Shown here piece after piece: positions 16,522-25,440 of a DNA stretch of 64,000 nt. Position 1 is the stretch's first letter; each line of letters begins with the position of its first letter. Source of the stretch: Amycolatopsis sp. 195334CR (lineage in GTDB: Bacteria; Actinomycetota; Actinomycetes; Mycobacteriales; Pseudonocardiaceae); contig NZ_JAFJMJ010000003.1 of the NCBI RefSeq assembly GCF_017309385.1, forward strand, positions 744,001-808,000. Reading direction: 5' to 3'. The translations under genes and the position numbers were made by a program. Under the pieces are notes generated by a model. The model worked only from the letters and a program-made list of their open reading frames with translations, made no database searches and had not been told where the DNA came from.

Positions 16522-18576
16522 ATGACCTACCGGGTCGCCATGGACATCGGCGGCACCTTCACCGACGTGGTCGTCCACGACGGTGCGGGGCAACGCCTGC
16601 GGGCGGGCAAGGTGCTCACCACGCCCGACGACCTCGCGCGCGGTGTCTTCGGGGCGCTGGAGGCGTTCGACCTGCCGTTCGCGGAGATCGAGTTCTTCGT
16701 GCACGGCACCACGCAGGGGCTGAACGCGTTGCTCGAACGACGCGGCGCGAAGGTCCTGATCCTGACCACGCAGGGGATCGGCGACGTCTACCGGATCGCG
16801 CGCGGCAACCGGAACCGGTTGTTCGACCTGCACTACCGCAAGCCCGTGCCGCTCGTCGGGCCGGACGCGGTCGCGGAGGTCGCGGGCAGGCTCGATGCCA
16901 CCGGCGCCGAACGCGAACCGCTGGACGAGGATGCCGTGCGGCTGGTCGCGAAACGGGTGCGAGAAGAGGGCTTCGAAGCCGTCGCGGTGTGTTTCCTGTT
17001 CTCCTACTTGGATTCCGGACACGAGCGCCGGGCCGGTGAGATCCTGCGCGCCGAGCTCGGCGACGAGGTGCTGGTTGTGCTTTCCCATGAGGTCGCACCC
17101 GAGTGGCGGGAGTACGAGCGCACGTCGACGGCCGTGCTGGAGGCGTACACCGGCCCGTCGGTGCACCGCTACCTGGACCGCATCGAAGGGCGGTTCACCG
17201 AGAAGGGCCTGCACGTCCCGGTGCACGTCATGCAGTCCTCCGGCGGGCTGGTCAACGCCGGGTTCGCCCGGCGGCACCCGCTGCAGACCCTGCTGTCCGG
17301 CCCGGTCGGCGGCACCATGGGCGGCGTCGCGGCGGCGAAGCTGCTCGGCCGCCCCGACCTCATCTGCGTGGACATGGGCGGGACGTCGTTCGACGTCTCC
17401 CTGGTGCTCGACTCCGCGGCCGACGTCTCGCCGGACGGCGAAGCGGAGGGCTTCCCCCTGCTGATGCCGCTGGTCAACCTGCACACGATCGGCGCGGGCG
17501 GCGGTTCACTCGCCTACGCCGAGGGCGACGCGCTGCGCGTCGGCCCGGAGTCGGCGGGCGCCGTGCCCGGCCCCGCGTGCTACGGCCGCGGCGGCACCAA
17601 GGCCACGGTCACCGACGCGAATTGCGTACTCGGCCGGGTCGACCCGGGCTCCTTCGCCGGCGGCATGGCGCTCGACCTCGACGCGGCCCACACCGCCGTC
17701 GCGGCGCTGGCCGGGCAGCTGGGCCTGGACCCGGTCGAGCTGGCGTCGGGCATCTGCGACGTCGGCAACGCCAAGATGGCGCAGGCGATCCGCACCCTGA
17801 CCGTCGAACACGGCCGCGAGCCCGGGCAGTTCGCCCTGCTCGCGTTCGGTGGCGCCGGGCCGATGCACGCGGCGTTCATCGCCAGGGAAATCGGCATCAC
17901 CGAGGTGATCGTGCCGCGGTTCCCCGGCGCGTTCTCCGCCTGGGGCATGCTCGAAGCCGATGTCCGGCGGGACTTCACCCTGCAGTTCTTCGCCAACGGC
18001 ACCGAACTCGACCCCCGCGCCCTGCGGACGGCGCTCGACTCGCTGCGCGACCAGGCCCTGGAAGCCTTGCGGGACCAGGGAATCCCGGATGATCGCCGGT
18101 CGGTGACGCACGGTGTCGACATGCGGTACGAAAGCCAGGACTACACGCTGACCGTGCCGATCCTGGACACCGATCCGGTCGACAGCCCGGATTTCCTGCC
18201 CGTCGTCGAGGCACGCTTCGCCGACCTCCACCACCAGCGCTACGGGCACGCCACCCCGGGTGCGCCGGTGCAGTTCGTCGCGTTGCGCACCACCGGCCAC
18301 GGCGTCGTCGACCGCGCCGCGGCAACGGCCGGCGTGGCACCCGAACGGCCGGCTCCGGTCACCCGCGACGTCGTCTTCGCCGGGAAGGCCGTGCCCACCA
18401 CGATCGTCGCGCGCGCCGCGCTCGCGCCGGGCAGCCGGCTCGCCGGCCCCGCCATCGTGCACGAGGAAACCGCCACCACCGTCGTCCCGCCGGACGCCGG
18501 ACTCGCCGTCGACGAGCACGGCTTCCTGATCATCACCCTCGAAGCCGCCGACCACCTGCAGGAGAACCCCGCGTGA
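16522..18576 (+). CDS. hyuA: Hydantoinase/oxoprolinase subunit A
   Basis: A 684-residue protein of the hydantoinase A/oxoprolinase family. The ATP-binding phosphate loop is VAMDIGGTFTDVVV at the N-terminus, followed by FFVHGTTQGLNALLERRGAK and later DMGGTSFDVSLV and GAGGGSLAY. These enzymes hydrolyse cyclic amides such as hydantoins or 5-oxoproline with ATP and work as a heteromer with subunit B. The stop overlaps the next gene by four bases. Substrate range is not readable from sequence; related acetone-carboxylase subunits share this fold, but no third subunit is present. Confidence 0.9.
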   Translation: MTYRVAMDIGGTFTDVVVHDGAGQRLRAGKVLTTPDDLARGVFGALEAFDLPFAEIEFFVHGTTQGLNALLERRGAKVLILTTQGIGDVYRIARGNRNRLFDLHYRKPVPLVGPDAVAEVAGRLDATGAEREPLDEDAVRLVAKRVREEGFEAVAVCFLFSYLDSGHERRAGEILRAELGDEVLVVLSHEVAPEWREYERTSTAVLEAYTGPSVHRYLDRIEGRFTEKGLHVPVHVMQSSGGLVNAGFARRHPLQTLLSGPVGGTMGGVAAAKLLGRPDLICVDMGGTSFDVSLVLDSAADVSPDGEAEGFPLLMPLVNLHTIGAGGGSLAYAEGDALRVGPESAGAVPGPACYGRGGTKATVTDANCVLGRVDPGSFAGGMALDLDAAHTAVAALAGQLGLDPVELASGICDVGNAKMAQAIRTLTVEHGREPGQFALLAFGGAGPMHAAFIAREIGITEVIVPRFPGAFSAWGMLEADVRRDFTLQFFANGTELDPRALRTALDSLRDQALEALRDQGIPDDRRSVTHGVDMRYESQDYTLTVPILDTDPVDSPDFLPVVEARFADLHHQRYGHATPGAPVQFVALRTTGHGVVDRAAATAGVAPERPAPVTRDVVFAGKAVPTTIVARAALAPGSRLAGPAIVHEETATTVVPPDAGLAVDEHGFLIITLEAADHLQENPA

Positions 18577-20150
18577 GCATCAGCCCCGTCACCACCGAAA
18601 TCATCCGCTCGGCGCTGATCCAGGCCGCCGAGGACATGAACATGACCCTGATCCGCTCGTCGTACACGCCGACGATCTACGAGGGCAAGGACTGCGCGGT
18701 CGCGCTGCTGGACCGCCACCACCGCGTGCTCGGCCAGTCCTCCGGGCTGCCGATCTTCCTCGGCAACCTGGAGGTCTGCACCCGCCACACCGAGGACCTG
18801 TTCGGCCCGGAAATCTGGCAGCCCGGCGATGTCTGGGTGCTCAACGACTCCTACATCGGCGGCACGCACCTCAACGACTGCACGGTCTACGCGCCGATCT
18901 TCGTCGGCGACGACCTGGTCGGCTTCGCCACCTCCCGCGCGCACTGGATCGACATGGGTTCCAAGGATCCCGGCGGCTCGATGGATTCCACGAACATCTA
19001 CCAGGAAGGGCTCCGGATGGGGCCGACCCGGATCGTCGCCGGTGGCGTGGAGTGCGCCGACATCCTGCGGCTGATCGAGACGAACGTGCGGTTCCCGTAC
19101 GTGACGCTCGGCGACATGCGCGCCCAGATCGCCTGTTCCCGCATGGGCGTGCAGCGCCTCGGCGAGTTGTTCGCCCGCTACGGCGCGGAAACCGTCGACG
19201 CCGCGCGCGAGCAGATCTTCGCCCAGACCGAACGGCTGGAACGCGCCCGGATCGCGGCGATCCCGGACGGCGAGTACGAGGCGACCGGGTACCTGGACAA
19301 CGACGCGATCGACCCGGACACACCGCTGAAGGTGCGCGTGCGCGTGGTCGTCGACGGTGAGTCGATGACCATCGACCTCACCGACTGCGCCGACCAGGCC
19401 ACCGGACCGGTCAACTGCGGCCGCGCCCAAGCGGTGTCCGCGGCCCGGGTGGGCTACAAACTGCTGATCTCCCCACAGGTCAGCCTCAACGGCGGCTCGT
19501 TCGCCCCGCTGGACGTCCACGTGCGCGACGGATCGATGCTGGGCGCCCGGGAACCGGCCGCGTGCCAGTACTACTACTCCAGCCTCGGCATGCTCATCGA
19601 CCTCGTCGTGGCCGCGCTCGCACCCGCCATGCCCGACGAGGTCGCCGCGGCCAGCTACGGCGACTCGATGATCGTGCAGTTCGCCGGCGACCACCCGCGC
19701 ACCGGTGAACCGTTCGTGACGCTGGAAGCCACCGTCGGCGGCTGGGGCGCATGGGAAGGCGGCGACGGCGAAACCGCGCTGATCAACAACGTCAACGGCT
19801 CGCTGCGCGACCTGCCGATCGAAGTCGTGGAGACCTTGTATCCGGTACGGGTCAACGAATACCGCATCCGCACCGGCTCCGGCGGCGCGGGCCGCTGGCG
19901 CGGCGGCGACGGTGTGATCCGCGAGTACGTGATGGAGGCTGACCAGGACCTCTCGCTGTGGTGGGAACGCTCGGTGACCCCCGCTTGGGGCCTGTTCGGC
20001 GGCGAAGCCGGCACACCACCGCGCGTGGTGCTCAACCCCGGCACCGCGGACGCGCGGGAAATGCTGAAGGTCAACAGCCTCCGCGTCCACCGCGGTGACG
20101 TTCTGCGCTGCGAATCCGGCGGAGGCGGCGGCTACGGCACACCCCACTGA
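18573..20150 (+). CDS. hyuB: Hydantoinase/oxoprolinase subunit B
   Basis: A 525-residue hydantoinase B family protein, translated from a GTG that overlaps subunit A. Family landmarks are the start (PVTTEIIRSALIQAAEDMN), GDVWVLNDSYIGGTHLND, the TGPVNCGRAQAVSAARVGYK region, and a C-terminal glycine-rich stretch (GSGGAGRWRGGDGVIREY and ESGGGGGYGTP). It forms the active enzyme with subunit A. The operon ends here. Confidence 0.9.
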   Translation: MSISPVTTEIIRSALIQAAEDMNMTLIRSSYTPTIYEGKDCAVALLDRHHRVLGQSSGLPIFLGNLEVCTRHTEDLFGPEIWQPGDVWVLNDSYIGGTHLNDCTVYAPIFVGDDLVGFATSRAHWIDMGSKDPGGSMDSTNIYQEGLRMGPTRIVAGGVECADILRLIETNVRFPYVTLGDMRAQIACSRMGVQRLGELFARYGAETVDAAREQIFAQTERLERARIAAIPDGEYEATGYLDNDAIDPDTPLKVRVRVVVDGESMTIDLTDCADQATGPVNCGRAQAVSAARVGYKLLISPQVSLNGGSFAPLDVHVRDGSMLGAREPAACQYYYSSLGMLIDLVVAALAPAMPDEVAAASYGDSMIVQFAGDHPRTGEPFVTLEATVGGWGAWEGGDGETALINNVNGSLRDLPIEVVETLYPVRVNEYRIRTGSGGAGRWRGGDGVIREYVMEADQDLSLWWERSVTPAWGLFGGEAGTPPRVVLNPGTADAREMLKVNSLRVHRGDVLRCESGGGGGYGTPH

Positions 20151-20174
20151 GCCCTGGAACGGGCACGAGCTTCC

Positions 20175-20747
20175 TCAACGGACTACGCGGTAACGCAGAT
20201 GCGTGGCGTTGCGCCCTTCGAGCCGGCGCACGAGCTCCAGTTCGACCTGGCCGTGTCCGCCCGGCTCGAACAGCCGGCGTCCGTCGCCCAGCAGCACCGG
20301 GACGAGGTGCAGTTCGAGTTCGTCGAGCTGCCCGGCTGCCAGCAGTGCCCGCGCCGCACTCGCGCCGTGGACCAGCACGGCGCGATCCCCCGCCGCTTCC
20401 CTGGCCTCGGTGGCACACGCGTCGACGTCGGTGTAGTACTTCGCGCTGCCCGGTGGCTCGTCGGCCGGGTCGATGTGGTGGGTGAGCACGTGGATCGGCA
20501 CGCCGTCATGGTGGTCGCCCTGCCATCGACCGGCCAGCTCGAACGTGCGGCGCCCCGATATCACGGCGCCGGTCGACGCGGCCTCGGCGTACACCTGCCC
20601 GTTGACCCCCTCGGCCATCCGGTCGTCGAGCCAGTTGAACAACCGGCCTCCGCCGCGGCCGAGCTCCTGGCCCGGCCGGTCATCCGGCCCGGCGATGTAC
20701 CCGTCGACCGACACGGACATGTACAACCGCAGTGGTGTCCTGGCCAT
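20175..20747 (-). CDS. Dihydrofolate reductase-fold protein (RibD C-terminal family)
   Basis: A 190-residue protein of the RibD_C/dihydrofolate reductase superfamily. It begins RLYMSVSVDGYIAGPDD, contains AVISGRRTFELAGRW, and has the nucleotide-binding VLVHGASAARALLAAGQLDELEL followed by LVPVLLGDGRRLF. The start at 20747 has AAGGGGA upstream. Such proteins are NADPH-dependent reductases of unknown substrate, often in single-gene contexts. It is convergent with hyuB. Confidence 0.88.
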   Translation of the reverse strand: MARTPLRLYMSVSVDGYIAGPDDRPGQELGRGGGRLFNWLDDRMAEGVNGQVYAEAASTGAVISGRRTFELAGRWQGDHHDGVPIHVLTHHIDPADEPPGSAKYYTDVDACATEAREAAGDRAVLVHGASAARALLAAGQLDELELHLVPVLLGDGRRLFEPGGHGQVELELVRRLEGRNATHLRYRVVR

Positions 20748-20781
20748 CCTCAATCCCCTTCCCCTGACCAGTCGGCGGCGG

Positions 20782-20979
20782 TCATGCCGCCGGGGTGATC
20801 GGCTCGATCCCGTGGCCGGCCAGCGCGGCGAGCGTGTCGGCCATCGACTCGACCTGCACGACGAAGTGACTCACGTCGGTGCCGACCTCGACCGGGTTGA
20901 CGTCGTAGCCGACCGCCGTGTAGAACGCCAGCGACCGCCCGAGCTCGGCCACCCGCAAGCCGATGTGCCACGTTCTCAT
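20782..20979 (-). pseudogene. VOC/glyoxalase family protein with internal deletion
   Basis: The frame begins like a complete glyoxalase-fold protein (MRTWHIGLRVAELGRSLAFY, TAVGYDV) and then passes directly into the segment HFVVQVESMADTLAALAGHG that normally lies some fifty residues later. It ends soon after, lacking the usual C-terminal metal-binding strand. The gene has lost its middle and its end, leaving 65 residues. It shares orientation with the RibD-like gene. Confidence 0.6.
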
Positions 20980-21052
20980 CCCAGCACCTCCATCGCGTAC
21001 GCCGATCATGCTGCGCCCCGGGTTCTCGCGGCTATCCCACATTTCTGGGGGG

Positions 21053-21138
21053 CGGTGAGCGAGGCACTGGACGGCGCGGTGCCGTCGGAGGGCTCCTGCC
21101 TGATGACGATGGACCCGGCCACCATGCTGCCGACCTGA
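21053..21138 (+). pseudogene. LuxR-type regulator N-terminal fragment
   Basis: A short frame reads FWGAVSEALDGAVPSEGS followed by CLMTMDPATMLPT and a stop. This matches the start of the GAF-like sensor region of actinobacterial LuxR regulators. The rest of the gene is absent. The left boundary is approximate. Confidence 0.4.
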
Positions 21139-21192
21139 CGCGCGTGGGCAGGACCGCGGCGAGCCTCAGCGACGTCACAGCGGGCGAGCTCG

Positions 21193-21411
21193 TTGCCGCT
21201 GCCCGCATTGATCGTGGAGTGCGCCGCGCTGGCAATGCGCTGTGTGGTGGCGTTGCGCGGTGTCTACGAGTTCCCCGGCCTCAATAGACTGTTGTACAAG
21301 GCATGGCGCGACGCGGGATGGCCGTCCGGCGTGGCCGCAGGCACCGAACGGGATCTCGGTGAGGATCCGCTGGTGCTGTCGTGGCTGGGCCTGCCGTCCG
21401 CGCCCGACTGA
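21193..21411 (+). pseudogene. Unrecognised C-terminal fragment
   Basis: The stretch EFPGLNRLLYKAWRDAGWPS followed by GTERDLGEDPLVLSWLGLPS reads like the conserved end of a protein, but the frame has no credible start and the upstream part does not read as protein. I do not recognise the family. Together with the VOC and LuxR remnants it marks 20.78-21.41 kb as decayed. Confidence 0.3.
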
Positions 21412-21470
21412 CAGCGAAGTGCACCGTGCCGACTTTCGCCGGCACGGTGCACCATTCGGTTTCTCACGGT

Positions 21471-21947
21471 TCAGGCGGCCGCCCCTTGGCGGCGCGTGGA
21501 CCGGGCTTCATCCTTCGTGCCGTTCGTCCCCGGCTTGTCCATGAAGCAGATGACACACGTGCAGCTCATCGTGTTGATTCCGCCGTGGTTGTACCTTCCG
21601 CAAGCATCCACTGCGCCGTTGACCGGAAGCGTGCTGGCGGAGTTCTGTCCGGGTTGGACCCACGAATGGTGGCAGGTCGCGCCGCCCGGGCAGCCACCTC
21701 CCTGCAGGTAAACATAGTCGCCCTGGGAGGACGAGGTGATCTGACCGTGGTACTGACCGGAGTCCTCCAGTTTCCAGAGGTTGATCCGCATCTCGAACAG
21801 CGGGACCTGTTCCACCAGCACGTAACCCGCGGCGATAAGCTCGCGGGTTTGCTTCGCGTCGGCCGCTTCGGCTTGCGCTATACCGGTTCCGAAGAGCCCG
21901 CTCGCCAGGATGAGCAGCCCGGCGGTCATGCCGGAAATCTTGCGCAT
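21471..21947 (-). CDS. Small secreted cysteine-rich protein
   Basis: A 158-residue protein with a Sec signal peptide (KISGMTAGLLILASGLFGTGIAQAEA, cleavage expected near residue 28). The mature part is rich in Cys, Gly and Tyr, including GGGCPGGATCHHSW and MSCTCVICFMD, so at least six cysteines could form disulfides outside the cell. No enzymatic motif is visible. It is the last of two co-oriented small secreted proteins, 41 bases behind the I36-type inhibitor gene. Confidence 0.6.
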   Translation of the reverse strand: MRKISGMTAGLLILASGLFGTGIAQAEAADAKQTRELIAAGYVLVEQVPLFEMRINLWKLEDSGQYHGQITSSSQGDYVYLQGGGCPGGATCHHSWVQPGQNSASTLPVNGAVDACGRYNHGGINTMSCTCVICFMDKPGTNGTKDEARSTRRQGAAA

Positions 21948-21988
21948 GCGCTTCAACCTCTCCAGTGGGAAAACCGCAAATTGCCGGG

Positions 21989-22336
21989 TCAACACCGCGC
22001 ACAGTACGAAATGCTGTGCACGACGAACGGGTAATTCTTCAGCGAACTACTGTGGTGCACATGCCCGGTCTGCGGATTCTCGCAGAACCCCGAGTTCACC
22101 ACCAGGTTCAGATCGGTTTTGTTCCAGCCGGACAGAGCGGGAATGATGTTCACGCAGAAAAGCTCACGATTCGGCGGAGGGTAGTCGAATCGGGGGCCTT
22201 CGAAGTTGACCTTGGTCCAAATGCACAGCTCTGCGGGGTCGCACGTGGGAACCGCTGCTGTCGAAGCGGCCGCGTGCCCGAAGAAAAGTGACATGCTTGC
22301 CGTGATGATACTGAGTGTCAACGCTGCTCTGCGCAT
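21989..22336 (-). CDS. Secreted peptidase inhibitor family I36-like protein
   Basis: A 115-residue protein with a signal peptide (RRAALTLSIITASMSLFFGHAAA) and a mature domain containing CDPAELCIWTKVNFEGPRF, the pattern of the beta/gamma-crystallin-like inhibitors of the SMPI (I36) family. Four mature cysteines remain after AELC. Family members inhibit extracellular metalloproteases. The start at 22336 is preceded by GAAGGCGG. It is divergent from another small secreted protein at 22586. Confidence 0.65.
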   Translation of the reverse strand: MRRAALTLSIITASMSLFFGHAAASTAAVPTCDPAELCIWTKVNFEGPRFDYPPPNRELFCVNIIPALSGWNKTDLNLVVNSGFCENPQTGHVHHSSSLKNYPFVVHSISYCARC

Positions 22337-22585
22337 GTGATCGCCGCCTTCTTCTCGAGCGGTGGCAGTGGTTGGAATCTTCACCAGCTTCGGCGCCTAG
22401 AGCAGGAAAGCAGCGCCGCCACGGTGCCGTCAAGGAATAGAGGAGGGTTTCAGGCCTGCTTGAAAATGGCGCCACCGGGTGACCTTTTCGCCGTTGACGC
22501 TTCCACTCACCCAATCACGTCTGTAGCATCCGAATTCGGCCATCGCATTAGCGGGCGGTCATCCCACAATCATGTCTGGGGAATC

Positions 22586-22945
22586 ATGTTCAACCTTCGC
22601 AGAGCCACCATTGCCGCCGCCGGGTGTTTTGTCGCACTCGGCCTGTCGTTTCCGGCCGCGGCGGCCGCACAGGAAGCGGGCGACGTCACCAGCCAGCGCA
22701 CATGGGTGGCGCCGGCCGGGGAGAGCAGCGCCGCGGCGGCCGACTGTGAGGCGTTCATCAGCGGTGCCACGGGCCTCGTCCGCTGCTACAGCGGCCCTCC
22801 CGGGACCACGCAGTTCCGAGCGATGGTCGAGTGCCAGAACGGAACCATCCAGTACGGGAACTGGGTCCCCTACGGCACGTTGACGTCGGCGACTTGCCCC
22901 GCTGGCGCCGGCAACGCGACGCGGGCTGGCGCGCAGCTCAGGTAA
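22586..22945 (+). CDS. Small secreted protein, unknown function
   Basis: A 119-residue protein with a signal peptide (MFNLRRATIAAAGCFVALGL, then SFPAAAAAQEA) and a short mature domain with three cysteines (DCEAF, VRCYSG, VECQNG) plus one near the end (TSATCPAG). It resembles many small exported actinobacterial proteins but I cannot name a family. A strong terminator hairpin follows at 22956-22995. Confidence 0.6.
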   Translation: MFNLRRATIAAAGCFVALGLSFPAAAAAQEAGDVTSQRTWVAPAGESSAAAADCEAFISGATGLVRCYSGPPGTTQFRAMVECQNGTIQYGNWVPYGTLTSATCPAGAGNATRAGAQLR

Positions 22946-22955
22946 GAACAGGACC

Positions 22956-22995
22956 GTGGCGCCGCCCGGGCAAGCGACGGCCCGGGCAGCGCCAC
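22956..22995 (+). terminator. Terminator hairpin after small secreted protein
   Basis: GTGGCGCCGCCCGGGC (22956-22971) pairs with GCCCGGGCAGCGCCAC (22980-22995) with one mismatch in sixteen and an eight-base loop. A weaker second hairpin built on GGTCCGC/GCGGACC follows. The rest of the gap to 23259 holds nothing I can identify. Confidence 0.65.
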
Positions 22996-23259
22996 GGACG
23001 AGCGGTCCGCGGGCGAACGGGCTAAGCGGCGGACCGTGACAGGTGCGTGGCGGCGCATTCATGTCCGTCACGACGCCTGGCTCTGATCACGGTCGCCCGT
23101 TGGCGTGACCTGTCGGCGGATTGACCTAAGTGCTCAAGTGTGTACGGGTGAACATGCCCAGTTGCTGGGGGCTCCAACTGGCTTCTCAGCCGCGGGTTCC
23201 CGTCGCTGTCGCTCGTGGTCGTGGGCTTATTCGCTTGCCTACGCTGGGAAGATCGACGG

Positions 23260-23868
23260 GTGACCCAGCCTACGTTGCGTACTCGGCGGCTGACGCTCGT
23301 GCCGCTGACTGATGAGCACCTCGAGTTGGAGACCGAGCTGGATTCCGATCCCGAGGTGATGCGTTACCTCACCGGCCGGGCCCTCACCCGCGCCGAGGTC
23401 GAGCGAGCACATCACCGTCGGCGTGCTGCCGCGCATAAGGTGTCCGGCTTGGGCTTCTGGGTCGGATTCGCCGAGGATGGCTTCGTCGGTTGGTGGATTC
23501 TGCAACCACCGCATGGGCCGGACCAGCCCGACATCGCAGGGGAGGCCGACCTGGGCTATCGGCTGTTACGTCGCCGGTGGCGCTGCGGGTATGCCAGCGA
23601 GGGCGCGAAGGAACTCATCCGCTACGGCTTCACTGACCTGGGACTCAACCGCATCTTCGCCCAGACCATGGCCGTCAACACCGCCTCACGGGCAACCATG
23701 GCTGCCGCCGGGCTCTCCTTCGTTCGAGCGTTCATCTCTGCCGGGACCTACGACGACCCAGTGCCCGGCGCGGAGCAAGGCGAAGTCGAGTACGACATCA
23801 CCCGGGCCACGTGGCAGCAACGCCACGACGCCACACCGAGCCCGCAAACCCCGAGCCTCACCGACTGA
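23260..23868 (+). CDS. GNAT family N-acetyltransferase (RimJ-like)
   Basis: A 202-residue acetyltransferase. It begins LRTRRLTLVPLTDEHLELE, includes DSDPEVMRYLTGR, the acetyl-CoA-binding region (GYRLLRRRWRCGYASEGAKE) and the RIFAQTMAVNTASRATMAAAG motif of the RimJ/RimL group. The GTG at 23260 is the start most consistent with the family. It would acetylate an amino group on a protein or small molecule. It stands alone at the edge of the accessory zone. Confidence 0.85.
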   Translation: MTQPTLRTRRLTLVPLTDEHLELETELDSDPEVMRYLTGRALTRAEVERAHHRRRAAAHKVSGLGFWVGFAEDGFVGWWILQPPHGPDQPDIAGEADLGYRLLRRRWRCGYASEGAKELIRYGFTDLGLNRIFAQTMAVNTASRATMAAAGLSFVRAFISAGTYDDPVPGAEQGEVEYDITRATWQQRHDATPSPQTPSLTD

Positions 23869-23989
23869 GCACTTTCACTCGCACCTGGCTGAGCACGTTC
23901 ACGTGGACGCCGACCGTGATCTCGCGAAGCGGCCCGGCCACCGGGTTCGGTAGCCGGGCCGCAGGTTCAGGCGAAATGGAACGTCACGG

Positions 23990-24200
23990 TCAAGTCATCG
24001 TCGTCGGATCGACGAGCCTCGCCTCCAAGTCGACGACTCGGCGGTCGTGGAAGCGCAGGTTCGAGCGGGCGGCCGTGAGGCGCTCCTCCAAGGTGCGGTT
24101 GTCGGTGATGAGCTGGCGGACGCGTTGCTTGAGGGTCGTGTTCTCGTTGGTGATCCGCTGGATGGCCTCTGCCCTACGCAGCCGATGACGACGACGGTGC
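23990..24200 (-). pseudogene. Transposon-associated coiled-coil protein fragment (DUF6262/TnpC-like)
   Basis: The minus strand reads AEAIQRITNENTTLKQRVRQ, LITDNRTLEERLTAARSN and LRFHDRRVVDLEARL before a stop at 23990. This coiled coil is typical of the C-terminal part of DUF6262 proteins that accompany transposon tyrosine recombinases. No intact N-terminus or recombinase is present, so it is a remnant. The upstream limit is approximate. Confidence 0.45.
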
Positions 24201-24222
24201 CATCCAGTACGTCCGGGAAGCG

Positions 24223-24843
24223 TTGCGCCGATCGTGCCGCACGGACAGGGCGGCGCTACTCGCCGACGACCGCGCCACCCAGACCTACCGTGTCCTGCGC
24301 CCCATCGAGGCCCGCGCCACCCACGCCCGGATCGACCAGCGCGACACCCTCCGCCAGGCCGAGGTCGACCGCGACGCCGGCCGGATCAGCGACGACGAGT
24401 TCACCGAGAAACGGAACGCTTTCATAACCTGGCGTCAACGGGCCGCCGGGTTCGACGAAATCCTGCGCCCCTTCCTGGACAGAGCCCGCGATCGCGTACG
24501 GGCCGTGCGCCGAGACACCATCATCGACGGGCTGCGCAGCTCACTGCTCACCCTGGCCCTGGCCGTCCACGAGCACCGCAACATCCACAACGGCGAAGAA
24601 TCACAGCGAACCCCGGACCTGCTGGCGACCAAGGCAGGCAAAGTCACCACGGACCGCCAGATCGGAAACTACGCCTCACAGGTACTGCGCAAGCCCCTGC
24701 GAAAGTTGGAAAACCTCGACCTGATCGAACGGCTCGCCGACAAACACGGTGAGCGCGTCACCGTAACCGATCGACACCGGCTCGCCGAACTACGCCGCCA
24801 CTGGGACAACAAACACTTCGGAACGTGCGACCTTGGGCACTGA
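24223..24843 (+). CDS. Hypothetical helical protein, start uncertain
   Basis: About 206 residues, mostly charged helices. The first half looks like a coiled-coil (RQAEVDRDAGRISDDEFTEK), and the second half resembles a winged-helix domain (TDRQIGNYASQVLRKPLRKL, then ENLDLIERL). The only in-frame start is a TTG at 24223, although protein-like sequence continues upstream (DDDDGAIQYVREAL), so the gene is probably 5'-truncated. Its left side abuts the antisense DUF6262 fragment. I do not recognise the family. Confidence 0.45.
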   Translation: MRRSCRTDRAALLADDRATQTYRVLRPIEARATHARIDQRDTLRQAEVDRDAGRISDDEFTEKRNAFITWRQRAAGFDEILRPFLDRARDRVRAVRRDTIIDGLRSSLLTLALAVHEHRNIHNGEESQRTPDLLATKAGKVTTDRQIGNYASQVLRKPLRKLENLDLIERLADKHGERVTVTDRHRLAELRRHWDNKHFGTCDLGH

Positions 24844-24859
24844 CGCCGAACGGTGCCGT

Positions 24860-24902
24860 GACGGGGCAGGCCCGGCAGAAGCCATCTGTGACCTGCCCCG
24901 TC
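24860..24902 (+). terminator. Long-stem hairpin after 24.2-kb gene
   Basis: GACGGGGCAGG (24860-24870) and CCTGCCCCGTC (24892-24902) are perfect complements separated by 21 bases. It lies 17 bases past the stop of the preceding gene. Confidence 0.55.
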
Positions 24903-24950
24903 GGTGTGAACCCAGCTCCCGAACGGGCGGATCACGGGCCTACACCTCCT

Positions 24951-25057
24951 AAGTGACGTCTCGTAAGTCGAGGTGGGTGCTGATCGGCTGATCAAGCATG
25001 TAGTTGATCATGTGTGGGTCCAGGTGATCACCGCGTCGCTGGCCAGGCAGGGTCAAA
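24951..25057 (+). mobile_element. IS5-type insertion sequence remnant (left end)
   Basis: AAGTGACGTCTCGT (24951-24964) resembles the terminal sequence of actinobacterial IS5-family elements. Shortly after it a GTG opens a frame reading VGADRLIKHVVDHVWVQV, similar to the first residues of IS5-type transposases, which then stops. TGATCAA (24989-24995) and TTGATCA (25004-25010) form an inverted repeat. A related end sequence occurs at 26504. The assignment is by pattern only. Confidence 0.35.
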
Positions 25058-25067
25058 TCTGCCGAAG

Positions 25068-25330
25068 GTGTTGATCAGCTGTCGTTTTCTCGAGCGCTGG
25101 TTCGCCGGACAGTGCGATGACGACTGGGAGCATCGGTACGGAATCACACTGGAGACTCGGGACAACCCCGGGTTGGGCGCTTGCCGTCGACCACGCCGGC
25201 ACGAACCTTGCAGGATCGGCGGATTCCTTGGCAACGCCCAGACAGGAGCAACTCGGACTGGCTCCACTACTGGTCCGCTGACGCCCGCTTCGGGGCGCGT
25301 TGCGGAGCGGCGAACCCGCACCTGGCATGA
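25068..25330 (+). pseudogene. Imm53 family immunity protein, two frameshifts
   Basis: Three successive frames together spell one Imm53-type protein of about 88 residues. Frame one gives RFLERWFAGQCDDDWEHRYG and ITLETRDNPG; frame two continues WALAVDHAGTNLAGS; frame three gives SDWLHYWSADARFGARCG and a stop at 25330. Imm53 proteins neutralise polymorphic toxins. Two independent frame breaks mean the gene is dead. It precedes the intact Imm49 gene by 110 bases. Confidence 0.65.
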
Positions 25331-25440
25331 TCGCAACGGAAAGACCTCACGACACATTGCGCGTCTGTGTCCCACAACCGACTACCCCAACCTCGACGTG
25401 CTCGCCCCAGTAGGTAAGACCTGCAAGAGAGTGACATTTC

